Source: Petrosia ficiformis (taxonomy: Eukaryota > Porifera > Demospongiae > Haplosclerida > Petrosiidae). Taken from it: DNA of 64,000 nucleotides. The DNA lies in contig OX345642.1 in NCBI GenBank assembly GCA_947044365.1, positions 5,170,007-5,234,006 of the forward strand, given 5' to 3'. A program made the translations under genes and the position numbers. Positions 33,673 through 44,780 of the stretch are shown piece after piece. The notes below the pieces were generated by a model, which had not been told where the DNA came from, searched no databases, and worked only from the letters and a program-made list of their open reading frames with translations. Positions within the stretch are counted from its first letter, which is position 1, and each line of letters starts with the position of its first letter.

Positions 33673-34443
33673 GTATACTTTTTGTTTATTATAATAATTA
33701 TGTACGGAATATATAATTGCAAGCGCCTTAGCGCAAGGCATATATATAATTGTGCAGTGTGGAGGTTGAATCTCAGCTAGCGTATATATTTTGTCTGCAT
33801 TCAGGAATGCAACAATAATTAGTTGTGGGTGTAATGAAACATGGAGTCATGATAGCAAGACATTTAGACACTCGCCTTGCTGCTTTCCCACAGCTAACAG
33901 AGCATGATTTTAGTATCTATGGCTTTCTTACAAGGTCATCTGTCTAACTCAAGTGACTATTGGAGTTAGAGGGAATGAGTCTTGCTAGCCAGACCCTCCA
34001 ACTGCAAACAAGGTGGATTTAATAAGGCACTCTGAGCTAGTCTCGCGTAGCCAGCCCATCTTTTTTTCGCTGTACGAGTGAGGGATGATCCCTCGCTCGT
34101 AGAGCGGAAAAGGGATGGGCTGGCTACGCGAGACTAGCTTTGAGCGCTGTTTTTCGGAGTCTTTAGGAATACAACCCTTTGTTGTTGTATTTCATGTATT
34201 TTACAAATAATTGTCTATGCAAGTAAGCTTAATATGTTCACTCTCTAAGCTCTAAGCTAATTATATATACTTTCTGTGCGCGAGGCTGATCTGCATATAT
34301 ATATACATGTATCCCTAGTATATAAATTATGGTTGTGCGATTTTCAAATCGCATGCCATTAGAATTATATAATTAGTGTCACAGATTGTATGGAATGTTT
34401 GTCTTAAAATACAAGCAAAAATGTTTTACTTTTTGTTTTTTAG
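33673..34443. mobile_element. Intron holding a dispersed repeat with a nested MITE
   Basis: 33719-34300 (GCCTTAGCGCAAGGCATAT, GTGCAGTGTGGAGGTTGAAT, ACACTCGCCTTGCTGCTTTC, GAGGCTGATCTGCATATATA) has a second copy at 50810-51490. The nested 93-bp MITE at 34041-34133 is absent from that copy. The element class is not recognised. Confidence 0.65.
34041..34133. mobile_element. 93-bp MITE with CTAG target duplication
   Basis: TCTCGCGTAGCCAGCCCATC and GATGGGCTGGCTACGCGAGA are perfect 20-bp terminal inverted repeats, flanked by CTAG on both sides (34037-34040, 34134-34137). The inner part is also self-complementary (CGAGTGAGGGAT/ATCCCTCGCTCG). The paralogous empty site near 51310 reads GAGCTAGGCTG. 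Confidence 0.85.
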
Positions 34444-34722
34444 GTGAAATAGCGAAGTGTTATGATGCTTTTAACTATGGCAGACAGGAGGAGGCTGTTA
34501 GATTACTGAGGAAAGTTAAAAATCCTCATGTAGTGAAGAGTAGCAACAACTTCACTATTCTTCATTGTGCTGCATATCATGGATGGTTGGATGTTGTAAA
34601 ACAGCTGATAGATGAACATCAGTTTGATCCAGACTGTAAAGATAATGATGGTAATACCCCATTAAGCAAAGCTAGAAGTAATGGAAAACAATCTGTTGTG
34701 GACTACCTTGAAATAGCTATAG
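34444..34722 (+). CDS. Gene B ankyrin exon 6
   Basis: 93 codons, phase 1-1. GEIAKCYDAFNYGRQEEAVR, FTILHCAAYHGWLDVVKQLI, DEHQFDPDCKDNDGNTPLSK and VVDYLEIAIG. One codon shorter at the start than the EVET-type exons. The acceptor TTTTTGTTTTTTAG is a variant of the common context. Confidence 0.83.
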
Positions 34723-34875
34723 GTATGTTTTATTTTTGTTATTATCCGGAAGTGTAGTGTATATATATAGTATGATGGTGACATCATCCCTTTGATGTGG
34801 TGAGTTCTATATATTGTATATAGACCTTCCGTGTGAACACTACGCAGGAAATGTCACAATCATACAATATATTGT

Positions 34876-35030
34876 ATATAGTATGCTAATAGGTCCTATA
34901 TACTGCATATAGGACCCTCGTTTTGTGTCCTCAGATGTGATATAGCCCTCGCAGGCTCAGGCTATATCACATCCTCAAACACAAACTCAGGTCCTATATT
35001 TAGTATATAGGACCTGTTAGCATACTATAT
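34876..35030. mobile_element. Foldback MITE, GATGTGATATAGCC core
   Basis: ATAGTATGCTAATAGGTCCT and AGGACCTGTTAGCATACTAT form the ends; the centre is GATGTGATATAGCC(CTCGCAGGCTCA)GGCTATATCACATC. Same family as 18450-18608. Confidence 0.8.
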
Positions 35031-35152
35031 ATATTATATATCACGCTTAGGAATGAACGTACGACTACAGGCACATTAATCAGTTGACCGCGTGTACCAT
35101 ACTGCTCTAATGTAGATACGAGTGAGGAACCTACGAGTGAGGGACCTACAGC

Positions 35153-35314
35153 ATGCCTTCATCGCTTCGTAGTCTAGCTACACTGAGAAAAAGGAAGCAA
35201 AGAGCGGGAGCTACAAAAGAGGCCAAGACAGAGGAGAATGTAAGAGGTAGAGAACAGAAACAGCGAGATCTAGATGAGAGTGAACAAGAGACAAGACAAT
35301 CCCATGTATGTTAG
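35153..35314 (+). CDS. Small charged ORF, transposon-like
   Basis: 53 codons from an ATG: MPSSLRSLATLRKRKQRAGA, ATKEAKTEENVRGREQKQRD, then LDESEQETRQ. The Arg/Glu-rich, 'R..RQRDLDESEQETRQ' character resembles the minus-strand ORF at 26678-27031, so it may be another broken Helitron-like N-terminus. Nothing recognisable follows; a foldback element begins 80 bp later. Probably not a host gene. Confidence 0.3.
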   Translation: MPSSLRSLATLRKRKQRAGATKEAKTEENVRGREQKQRDLDESEQETRQSHVC

Positions 35315-35390
35315 CATCATCGCAAGGATCACAAGTTAACAAGTCACTAAATTCTCTCTTTCCTGCTATTATAAGTGTCAAAGACAAATA

Positions 35391-35995
35391 TAGTCTCGTC
35401 CCCAGACTCCACCCCTTCTTGAAATCGGACGGCGGGGAGGGAGTTTGGTCTATTGAGCAAAGCAGGTGTTGGTATGAAAATTAGACCACAAGTAAACTGT
35501 GAATATCAGATAGCAAGTGAAAGTGGAATTTTGTCTTTTGCCTTTTAAATTCTTTTTGGGTTACATATGACGCTCCTGGAAGATTTCAACAACGGTCACA
35601 AATTTTGGGGAATAGACAGACTTCCCAAATCTGGTCTGTAGACAACAAAGTGCATCATTCCTGTGAAAAGTTATAGCCACTGCTTCTTTCTGACTCGTCT
35701 TCAAAGTAAACAAATTCTTTAACAAAGTTATGTAGCTATCACTTGTTCATTAGCTATTTTATTTTTAAACACAGATATAATTATAGTAGTATAAAGTAGT
35801 AATACAGTATTCATAGTTTACATGTGGTCTAATTTTCATATAATTATAGTAGTATAAAGTAGTAATACAATATTCATAGTTTACATGTGGTCTAATTTTC
35901 ATACCAACACCTGCGACAAAAATGTTTGCTCGATAGACCAGACTCCCTCCTCGCCTTCTGATCTCAAAAAGGGATGGAGTCTGGGGACGAAGCTA
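35391..35995. mobile_element. Foldback element of 0.6 kb
   Basis: TAGTCTCGTCCCCAGACTCC, GGGAGTTTGGTCTAT, AGGTGTTGGTATGAAAATTA, GACCACA (left) is matched in inverted form by TGTGGTCTAATTTTCATACC, AACACCTGCG, ATAGACCAGACTCCC, GGAGTCTGGGGACGA (right). Inside the right arm a 68-bp segment is directly duplicated (35770-35900). Confidence 0.8.
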
Positions 35996-36219
35996 AAGCA
36001 AATATACTTGTGTGACTAAAACCACACCTTTCTGGATAATTGACCACACCTACGGTTTAGTGCGAGCGAGGCAGTCCTGCGCATACGTATTCCTAGTTAT
36101 ATAATTGTCTTAGTATAACATAGTTGTGCAATCTGCAGATTAGATCTGAAATTCTCAATCTAGACACCATCTACAGATTGTGTGGAACATTTGCCAGAAA
36201 TGTTTTTTGATAGCTCTAA

Positions 36220-36332
36220 TTTTGCAGGGTGGTACTGCGTACTGTACGCAGTACCACCCTACAAAATTAGTGAATATGTCGAGGATGAAGGTGGTTACTG
36301 TAACCACCTTCATCCTCGACATATTCACACAT
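36220..36332. repeat. Two adjacent near-perfect palindromes
   Basis: First: AATTTTGCAGGGTGGTACTG, CGTAC, T, then the inverse, 25-bp arms with one mismatch. Second, starting about 20 bp after the first centre's arm: GTGAATATGTCGAGGATGAA, GGTGGTTAC, T, then the perfect inverse, 29-bp arms. Both centres are a single T. The flanks match the unfolded intron sequence near 30005-30090. Confidence 0.9.
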
Positions 36333-36964
36333 TTTGCACCCCTTTATCATGATCAGAGCTATCATGGATCAGCTATGTCAAAAATTGCTTATGACTCTTT
36401 TGTAGTAGTATTGTAACCAATTGAGGGTTGAAATGAACACCATGCAGCATATAGAACCCTCATCACCACCTGGCATGGTAAATAGTACACATGAATATTT
36501 GAATCAAGAAGATTATTTTTTTTGACTTGATATACAATTTACCCAGTTATCTTTGATGCATATATTATATCTAGCCTAATAAATTGTACAGTTCTGCAAA
36601 TGTTGTAAGTACCACTACTTCAATGTCACTAGGTTTCCAGTAGTGTTACACTAGGAGTGAGCTATCTGTTGACCTGTTCTTTACACCAAAGATTACCTTG
36701 ATCAGAACTCTACCATATGTAGTTTTTGTGATTCAATTGGCAACGCACACATACCAATAGACTGTTAGCCTAACTACTGTAACCCTCCATCTATCAGTGG
36801 CAAGGGTTAATAACCCATTAATTTTTACAGTGCACTTGAAGTCACTATATTGTGATATGTTTGGTAGTGGGAGGTAATAAATTGATCAACATCTTTATGA
36901 CTTTACATTTCATTTCTGTTTTATACACATGCAAGCAAAAATGTTTCACTTCTTGTTTCTTTAG

Positions 36965-37246
36965 CTGAAGTAGAGACAAGGTGTTATGATGCTTTTAACC
37001 ATGGCAGACGGGGGGAAGCTCTTAAATTACTGAAGCAAGTTAAAGATCCCCGTACAGTGATGAGTAATAACAAGTTCACTATTCTTCATTGTGCTGCATA
37101 TCATGGATGGTTGGATGTAGTAAAACAGCTGGTAAATGAGCATCAGTGTGATCCAGACTGTGAGGATGATTACGGCAATACTCCATTAAGCAAAGCTAAG
37201 GGTAGTGGGCGACAACAGGTTGTGGACTACCTAGAAAGAGTTATAG
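36965..37246 (+). CDS. Gene B ankyrin exon 7
   Basis: 94 codons, phase 1-1. AEVETRCYDAFNHGRRGEAL, FTILHCAAYHGWLDVVKQLV, EHQCDPDCEDDYGNTPLSKA and RQQVVDYLERVIG. It shares RRGEAL, QCDPDC and GRQQVVDYLERVIGK with exon 8 only, so the two arose by a local duplication (776 bp apart). Confidence 0.83.
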
Positions 37247-37740
37247 GTAAAGTTGTTGTTTATTTCTATTTATCTATCTAAGCAATAAAAATGTGGGTAT
37301 TGTCCCGCTTGTACTCAAACTTCAAACAGTCATTTCGCTTTTTGATTTGATATCTCTGGCTTTCCTAGAAGCTCTTCTGTGTAGCTACCTAAGAGAGCTT
37401 CTTTCAAGAAAAGTTGAAATTTTTAACGTTACTCAGTGAGAAAAGTGCTGAAAATGCACACACCCACACACTAAATTTGTGAACAGGTACCCACGTGGAA
37501 AAATATCCAGTCATTGGTCTTTAATAATTACTATTAAGTATAAATTTCATTATAATGATAGCTATCTATGTATGGAAAACAAGGATATAATAAAAGTATT
37601 GTCTTTCAAGAAATATATTAATTATAACATGCCTACTCGTACTATATCAGATTTATAATCACCTATCTTTATGACTTTACATTTCATTTCTGTTTTATCC
37701 ACACATGCAAGCAAAAATGTTTCACTTCTTGTTTCTTTAG

Positions 37741-38022
37741 GTGAAGTAGAGACATGGTGTTATGATGCTTTTAACTATGGTAGACGGGGGGAGGCTCTTA
37801 GATTACTGAAGCAAGTTCAAGATCCCCGTACAGTGATGAGTAATAACAAGTTCACTCTTCTTCATTGTGCTGCATATCATGGATGGTTGGATGTAGTAAA
37901 ACAGCTGATAAATGAGTATCAGTGTGATCCAGACTGTCATGATAATGATGGCAATACTCCATTAAGCAAAGCTGAAAGTAATGGGCGACAACAGGTTGTG
38001 GACTACCTAGAAAGAGTTATAG
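37741..38022 (+). CDS. Gene B ankyrin exon 8
   Basis: 94 codons, phase 1-1. GEVETWCYDAFNYGRRGEAL, FTLLHCAAYHGWLDVVKQLI, YQCDPDCHDNDGNTPLSKAE and RQQVVDYLERVIG. Sister of exon 7, including its upstream intron (ATGACTTTACATTTCATTTC in both). Confidence 0.83.
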
Positions 38023-38922
38023 GTAAATTTGTTGTTTATTTCTACTTAATATAATTCATTTATAATTTGTCTTGGTATATAATATAGCCTGTAGATTAGA
38101 TCCAAAATTCCCAATCTCCATCTACATGTTGTGTGAAGAGACACATGTATATTGAGTTATTTTACCAAATGTAAAAACATTTGAATTTTATGAATTTGGT
38201 CCATAATAATACATGCATGAGGGATGTGTCGTGATATAAATAATAATAAGGCGTCGTTTATGCCAGTTGATCCATTGTTTCCATTCAACAATTCATTCTC
38301 CATTAGCTCTAGTTATGGACTTGCTCCTAGTAATTAGCTGATAATTAGGGGTGGGCAATACTATCTATATTACATTTGTTGTATCAATTACTATTTGATA
38401 CTCTGCAATACGTACAAGTACTAAAATGAGTAATCTGAGCATACACAGTTGATTGACAATGAGGCATTCTGAATAATTAATATTTTCATATTAGTATCAA
38501 GTAATACTCAAATATTTTGCTAAAATATTCAGTACTTGTATTCATGATCCCCATCCAACAGTTCTTTCTCCCTTAACTCTAGTTATGTACTTGCTTCTAG
38601 CAATTAACTGAGAATTATCATATATAATTATGTTTTTTCTTTTCTGTTATATCTGTTAGTGAATGTGAGTGTTCACTAATATAATATTAGCTTAATGCTA
38701 TATATTAGTATAATGCTTCTATGGAATTGAATGCTATCCATTAATAGCTTCCCATGCTATTAGCTAAATTTTGCTTATTGGTGAATAGTTTACAAGTTTA
38801 TTCCTCATAGTGGGCATATACTTTTGCATGTATGTCTGTATTTTTAGTTACACATGTATTTGTTTATTGAGTTTGTTGATTGTATAATAATTATTATTTC
38901 TTTTTACTTCATTCATATACAG
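38023..38922. other. Intron with an hAT-like element
   Basis: 38344-38560 begins with AGGGGTGGGCAATA, the typical 5' end of animal hAT elements, and ends near GATCCCCATC. It is bracketed by an imperfect 75-bp direct repeat (CATTAGCTCTAGTTATGGAC versus CCTTAACTCTAGTTATGTAC). Upstream is the intron sequence GTAGATTAGATCC common to the array. Confidence 0.5.
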
Positions 38923-38946
38923 CACCTGGTACAGATAAAAAATCAG
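38923..38946 (+). CDS. Gene B linker micro-exon 1
   Basis: 24 bp, phase 1-1: CATATACAG acceptor, TCAG|GTAATTAAAAGATGCATA donor; encodes APGTDKKSG across the joints. It resembles the linker exon at 62693 (ASNSGTEDKKG) and shares its upstream intron sequence (TTATTTC, TATATACAG) and downstream signature, which supports it despite the tiny size. Confidence 0.55.
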
Positions 38947-39647
38947 GTAATTAAAAGATGCATACATAGTGATAATCAATACACAAATAGAAGTTAGCAA
39001 CACTCACAAAACCAACATTAAGGTGGTGCTTGGGTAATTAGCATATTCATGATGAAAACAGTTTAAAACTTGTATTTTTACTAAAACTCTCCACTTACAG
39101 TGGAAGCCCTTTGTTACTTTTAATAGTCTTACTGATTTTGTGTTGATAGCACACTTCATTTCATAGCAATTCTATGCTGTTTCTTTTAGCTAGAGGTAAC
39201 TTATTTAACGAATCTACCACAGCTACAGATATGAAACTTGCTTTACTTTCATAAGTCTACATAGCAACAGTTTTTTTAAATACAGCTTCTAGGATCTCTG
39301 AAACAAGCAATCCACTATGTAAAACGTTCTATGATGCAAAAACAAACAGTTATAAAAGAAAAATCGGACCATTGCCAAACACTTCAGTCTTTGAGCTAGT
39401 TGAATTCCATTGGAAGATCACAGAAATACCTGACAATAGAGCTGTTATTTGTGGTTATTTTTACATTTTCTGATGTATCTGTAAGCAAAACCTGATTGAA
39501 CTGCCCTAGTAGCAATAATATTACTGATTAGTCATATGACTCACTCATCACATTAAACTGATTAAATTCTGTTCTTTAATTTTAAAATGCAAGCAAAAAT
39601 GTTTCTGTTGATTTATTGTCTTTTTATTCTTTATATTATGTGAAAAG

Positions 39648-39923
39648 ATCGTGACCAATGTTTTGATGCTTTTAACTGTGGTAGAAAGGAGGAGGCTCTT
39701 AGATTACTGAAGAAAATCGACGATCCTCGTACTGTGAAAGATAGCAGTGAATTCACTATTCTTCATTGTGCTGCATATCATGGATGGTTATCTGTAGTAA
39801 AAAAGCTAATAAATGATCATCAGTTTGATCCAGACTGTATGGATGATGATGGTAATACCCCATTGATGAAAGCTAAAAGTAATGACAAACAACCTGTTGT
39901 GGACTACCTGCAAACAGTTTTAG
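39648..39923 (+). CDS. Gene B ankyrin exon 9
   Basis: 92 codons, phase 1-1. DRDQCFDAFNCGRKEEALRL, FTILHCAAYHGWLSVVKKLI, DHQFDPDCMDDDGNTPLMKA and VVDYLQTVLG. The acceptor (ATTATGTGAAAAG) lacks the usual pyrimidine-rich end, the pyrimidine tract being 15-25 bp upstream. NTPLMKAK replaces NTPLSKAR, shared with exon 11. Confidence 0.78.
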
Positions 39924-40596
39924 GTACGTTTGTTGTTTATTTGTCTTTATGTACTTTGTATAATTATAATTGTCTTGGTATACAATATAATTATTCAGTT
40001 TGACACAATCTGTAGAATATTTGTTTTTTGATATTGCGTTATTTTAGCAAACAAAAAACATTTAGCTAATTTTATGATTTTTTTGCAACTTCAATTTTTC
40101 AGGGAATGTGCTGCGTTAACATGCCATACATGCATACTTTTGATGTCTCATAACCTCTGTTAATGCAACGGGTGCCATAAGATTAATGACGTTTTCTTTA
40201 AATATTTCTTGAATACATAAAACAATGGCTATGCCACCTCCTTTGTGCAGATTAGTGAGTATAAAGCAGGTCTGGATTTCTGCACTTCTTTATCACTACC
40301 AGTGTCATCTTTAGCACTACTGTATCTGATATCTAAAATCACTGTTCTCGTAATTCAAAGTTTATTAAAGTAAAGTAAAGCCTCCCTTACTCTATAGACT
40401 AGTGTTATGTTATTATGTTTTCCTTTTTACTTCAGTTGTGCAAACCTTTAGTTTCTGGATACATATTTACAAAAAAATTTGTATATACTGTTGAAGTCAC
40501 TAGATATGTTTGGTGAAGGGAACCACATCGCTTTACATTCCATTTCTGTTTTATCTACAAACTGAAGCAAAAATGTTTCACTTCCTATTTCTTTAG

Positions 40597-40869
40597 AGAA
40601 GAAGTGTTATGATGCTTTTAATAAGGGTAGACGGGAGGAGGCTCTTAGATTACTGAAGCAAGTTAAAGATCCTTGTACAGTGATGAGTAAGAACAACTTC
40701 ACTCTTCTTCATTGTGCTGCATTTCATGGATGGTTGCCTGTAGTGAAACAGCTGATAGATGAACATCAGTTTGATCCAGACTGTCAGGATAATGATGGTA
40801 ATACCCCATTAAGCAAAGCTAGAAGTAATGGAAAACAACCTGTTGTGGATTACTTGAAAAAAGTTATAG
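40597..40869 (+). CDS. Gene B ankyrin exon 10
   Basis: 91 codons, phase 1-1. EKKCYDAFNKGRREEALRLL, FTLLHCAAFHGWLPVVKQLI, EHQFDPDCQDNDGNTPLSKA and VVDYLKKVIG. The N-terminal EKKC form (no EVET) is shared with exon 12. A proline sits in the helix (GWLPVVKQ). Confidence 0.83.
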
Positions 40870-42494
40870 GTACATTTATTGTTTTTCTATTTATGCACTT
40901 TGTATGTATAATTGTATTGGTATATAATATAGTCTGTAGATTAGATCCCAAATTCCCAATCTGTAGATTACCTTGACATTATTTAGCATTACACAATCTG
41001 CAGGATGTGTGGAACATTTGTAGAAATATACATGCATCGGGGGTATTTTAGCATAATAATTATATAAAAATATTTGCAAAATTTATTGGATTGTACATTA
41101 ATTTTCAAAGGGAGACACTGCATTAACATCCCAGCCACATCATCAACATGTGTCATGCATTTTGCTGTTGACGATTGCTCAAACACTTTTACTTGTGGTG
41201 AAGGTCCACTGATTAATAATTACAGGGCTGGGTTATATAGTAGAATTTTTAACAATCACAATATTAATAGTGTGTACATATTAGAGCGACAGTGAATACT
41301 ATCAATTTAATTTATGTACTGTATCAATTGTGTTCTTGTCCTTCGCTGAAATGTAGCAAAACTGAGTCTAAGTTTCCTCCACCAAGGGTGTGGCATTCTA
41401 AAGCCACTTGAATACATGTACACTTTATCTTTAGTAATGGTGGGAGAAATTTCAATAATCTGTTGTAAAAAAAAAATGAAGTATTCCTATACACTGTATT
41501 AATGCTTCACCTCACTAGAATTGTTTGCCTTTTCCAAGCACTTTAAATTCAGAAATGGAAGTGTGATATTTGTGTGCATGAATGCATATAAACATGTGGC
41601 AACTATCGTGATAAGAATTTTAGCTATTGCTATCATGATAGTAACTGTGTTTATTACAATACTCACACTATCGTTACTATTGCCCAGCCTAAAAATTACA
41701 AACTCATCCTACAAACAGTCTGATCTTGCTCTGTCTCAAAACTGAATGCATTTCAGATACTTTTCAAACACCATAAACAAGTTTGACCACTCCACAACAG
41801 CCAGAAAAGAACAAGTAAGCCCCAGCAACCTTTCTTTCCAACATTGACCTCTAACCACAAAATTAATTTCGTTACTGGCAAGTGTTTGCACATGCACATT
41901 TCAGTGCTAAAGGGTTAACTCGTTTTAATAATATACACTTATTAAACTTGTCATTGAAGCTTTAGCTGTAATTCATGTGACTCAGTCTGACGTACATGTA
42001 TATCACTGATAATTATAATAATTATATTGGGCCAGGTTACCTAATGGAATCATTTATATCTGTCAAACCAATTGATTGAAAGAAGAAAAGTAGAATATAA
42101 ATAATTATTAATATGCAGAGTGTATCTCACAGTACTGTAGCAAAATTGTGATGACAAATACAGTACTTTGGTTACCATATTGTAGTCTTATTTAGCAGAA
42201 GTTTTGTAGTATGATTCAGACCATTCAGAAAATACAGCAATCAGCTACATCTCGTAATGTATATATGCCTCTCATGGCATCCCTTTATCTATAATATATT
42301 CGGAAGGAATAACTACATTTATAAGCATGTACAATCAATACTCCTCATTTTCATGTGCTGTATTTGCCTGCCCAAGGTATACACTGAATACATTATATTT
42401 ATATGCACTATTTTTATGTACATGATAGTATATACATTATTAGTCACATCTGTATTAATTCTATAACTGAGAATGATTTTTTAATGTACCACAG
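40870..42494. other. Intron between ankyrin exon 10 and linker 2
   Basis: 40920-41060 is the intron segment shared across the array (GTCTGTAGATTAGATCCCAA, TTACCTTGACATTATTTAGC). 41590-41700 resembles the right part of the GGGTGATAG-type hAT MITE at 58173-58541. No exon found. Confidence 0.45.
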
Positions 42495-42557
42495 GTCATA
42501 GTCGTGAAGACGAAACAGACAATCCTGGCAGCAGTATTGGTACCAGTGGTAGCAAAG
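42495..42557 (+). CDS. Gene B linker micro-exon 2
   Basis: 63 bp, phase 1-1 (TACCACAG acceptor, AAAG|GTAATGAAGAG donor). Encodes GHSREDETDNPGSSIGTSG, SKG: hydrophilic, Gly/Ser/Asp-rich, no fold expected. The donor-side signature GGTAATGAAGAGATGCAT is identical to that of linker 4. Confidence 0.6.
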
Positions 42558-43237
42558 GTAATGAAGAGATGCATGATTTAATACACAAACAAAGTATTAT
42601 TGTGCATAACACTCATAATACTGTGATATATCAGGCTTGTATGCATGCAGGACTTTTAAAAGGTAGGTTACAATTGGCATTGATTTAGAAAACCTAATCA
42701 TACATAATTATTATATTAAATGCCCAAGCATGAATACCTTACCATTTATGATGTCTCATAACCTCTGTTACACAACGGGAGTCATAACATTAATTCAAAA
42801 TAATTGCTCAAATATTTCACACAGTGGCTGTGCCACCTCGTGTAACCCCTTTATGCAGATGAGTGGCTATAAAGGCTGTCTGGAACTCTGCACTTCTTTA
42901 TCACTGCCAGTATCATTTTGACTTACACTATCTAATATCAGGAATCATTGTTCTTTCAAAGTAGATTTGATTTATTAAAGTAAAGTAGAGCCTCCCTTAC
43001 TCTAGTCTAGTGATATGTTATTAATTTTTACTGATTTCAGTGTTTCAGTTGTGCAAACTGTATAAACCTTTAGTTTCTGGAGCTATAATTATAATCAATT
43101 TTGTATTAAAACAATAGTCACTAGATATATTTGGTAGAGAGAGGTAATTAGTTTGATCCACTTTTCTATGACTTTAAATGCCATGTTTGTTTTATCTACA
43201 AATGCAAGCAAAAATGTTTCACTTCTTGTTTCTTTAG
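42558..43237. other. Intron with array-wide repeated sequence
   Basis: 42740-43010 (GATGTCTCATAACCTCTGTT, GGCTGTGCCACCTC, TAAAGTAAAGTAGAGCCTCC) recurs at 40140-40400, 44040-44200 and, more diverged, at 60645-60810: introns were duplicated together with exons. Confidence 0.55.
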
Positions 43238-43510
43238 AGACAAAATGTTATGATGCTTTTAAATGTGGTAGACGGGAGGAGGCTCTTAAATTACTAAAGG
43301 AAATTGATGATCCTCACACAGTGAAGAGTAATGACAACTTCACTATTCTTCATTGTGCTGCATATAATGGATGGTTGTCTGTAGTAAAAGAGCTGACAAA
43401 TGACCATAAATTTGATCCAGACTGTACGGATGATGATGGTAATACCCCATTGATGACAGCTAAAAGTAATAGTAAACAACATGTTGTGGACTACCTGGAA
43501 ACAGTTATAA
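43238..43510 (+). CDS. Gene B ankyrin exon 11
   Basis: 91 codons, phase 1-1. ETKCYDAFKCGRREEALKLL, FTILHCAAYNGWLSVVKELT, DHKFDPDCTDDDGNTPLMTA and VVDYLETVIS. The donor is ATAA|GTACG, so the joint codon starts with A instead of G and the usual final Gly is lost. Related to exon 9 (EIDDP/KIDDP, WLSVVK, NTPLM). Confidence 0.8.
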
Positions 43511-44507
43511 GTACGTTTGTTGTTTATATGTATTTCTGTTTATATATAAATTGTGTGGGTATATAATATAGTCTGTAGATTAGATCCAAATTCTATTCTT
43601 CGGATTACCTTGACATTATTTAGTGTAGGAAACTTAAAAAGTTAGAAATCTTGAACTTTGCAGGGGAGGTACTACATTAACATGTCAGCCATATAATCTC
43701 AACATTTATTGTGCATTTTGCTGTCAATTATCACTGAATTAGAGGCTATCACATTTATCAGGATATTTGGACTAGCCATATCAATGAAATACAAATAATA
43801 CTCACAAATTTTTTACAGTTGCAGTACTCAAAAATATATCGTTAGGCGTCAGCCAGGATACCTTTCTCCATGTATATATATAATTTATTATATTCTTAGA
43901 TAGCTAACATTATGTGTATTAGGTATAGAAACTCCAACAGCTATTATTATGAGGGATATTTTCGCAAAATTTGCAATTCTTACAGAATTCATATTAATTA
44001 TTAAATCCCTGAACATTCATACTTTGGATGCATACTATTTATAATGTTTCATAACCTCTTTAGTACAATGGGAGTCATCAAATGTTCTTTAAATACATTT
44101 ATTTCTCTTATATTTCACACCTTGTGTAACCCCTATGTGCAGATTAGTGGATTTCTGTATTTCTTTATAACTGCTAGTGTCATCTTGACTTGCACTATTT
44201 GATATCTGGCCTCCTGGCTTAAATTGCCAATAGGAACAACCCTGTAGATTGCCCCCCAAGTCATTCAATTTCAACTTTTGCCCCCTTTCAACAAATTTTC
44301 TAAATGAAGGCCTGCAAAGTAGATTTGGTTTATTATTTTAGTTTCTGGAGTTATAATGATTTTGTATAATTACATGTATACTGTTGAAGTCACTAGATAT
44401 GTTTAGTAGAGGAAGGTGATAAATCCATCCACATCTTTAGGACTTTAAATTTCATGTCTGTTTTATCTACAAATACATAAAAAATGTTTCATTTCTTGTA
44501 TCTTTAG
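43511..44507. other. Intron between ankyrin exons 11 and 12
   Basis: Array-typical intron sequence at both ends (GTCTGTAGATTAGATCC near 43572; ATTTCATGTCTGTTTTATCT near 44448). No exon or clear element in between. Confidence 0.45.
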
Positions 44508-44780
44508 AGAAGAAGTGTTATGATGCTTTTGAAAAAGGTAGACGGGAGGAAGCATGTAGATTACTGAAGCAAGTTGAAGATCCTAGTGCAGTGATGAGTA
44601 ATCACAACTTCACTATTCTTCATTGTGCTGCATATAATGGATGGTTGGCTGTAGTAAAAAAGCTGATAAATGTACATAAGTGTGACCCTGACTGTAAGGA
44701 TGATGATGGAACTACTCCATTAAGCAACGCTAGAAGTAATGGAAAACAATCTGTTGTGGACTACCTGGAAAAACATTTAG
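44508..44780 (+). CDS. Gene B ankyrin exon 12
   Basis: 91 codons, phase 1-1. EKKCYDAFEKGRREEACRLL, FTILHCAAYNGWLAVVKKLI, VHKCDPDCKDDDGTTPLSNA and VVDYLEKHLG. The most diverged of the twelve: EEACRLL, GTTPLSN and the terminal EKHLG. It is the last ankyrin exon before the linkers and Death exon. Confidence 0.82.

Larger units (their letters stand above)
34723..36964. other. Intron between ankyrin exons 6 and 7, transposon-rich
   Basis: Contains a foldback MITE (34876-35030), a small charged ORF (35153-35314), a 600-bp foldback (35391-35995), two adjacent palindromes (36220-36332), and ends of the ACACTGTAAAAA-type element (36410-36835). The last 40 bp are the conserved array acceptor context. 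Confidence 0.5.
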
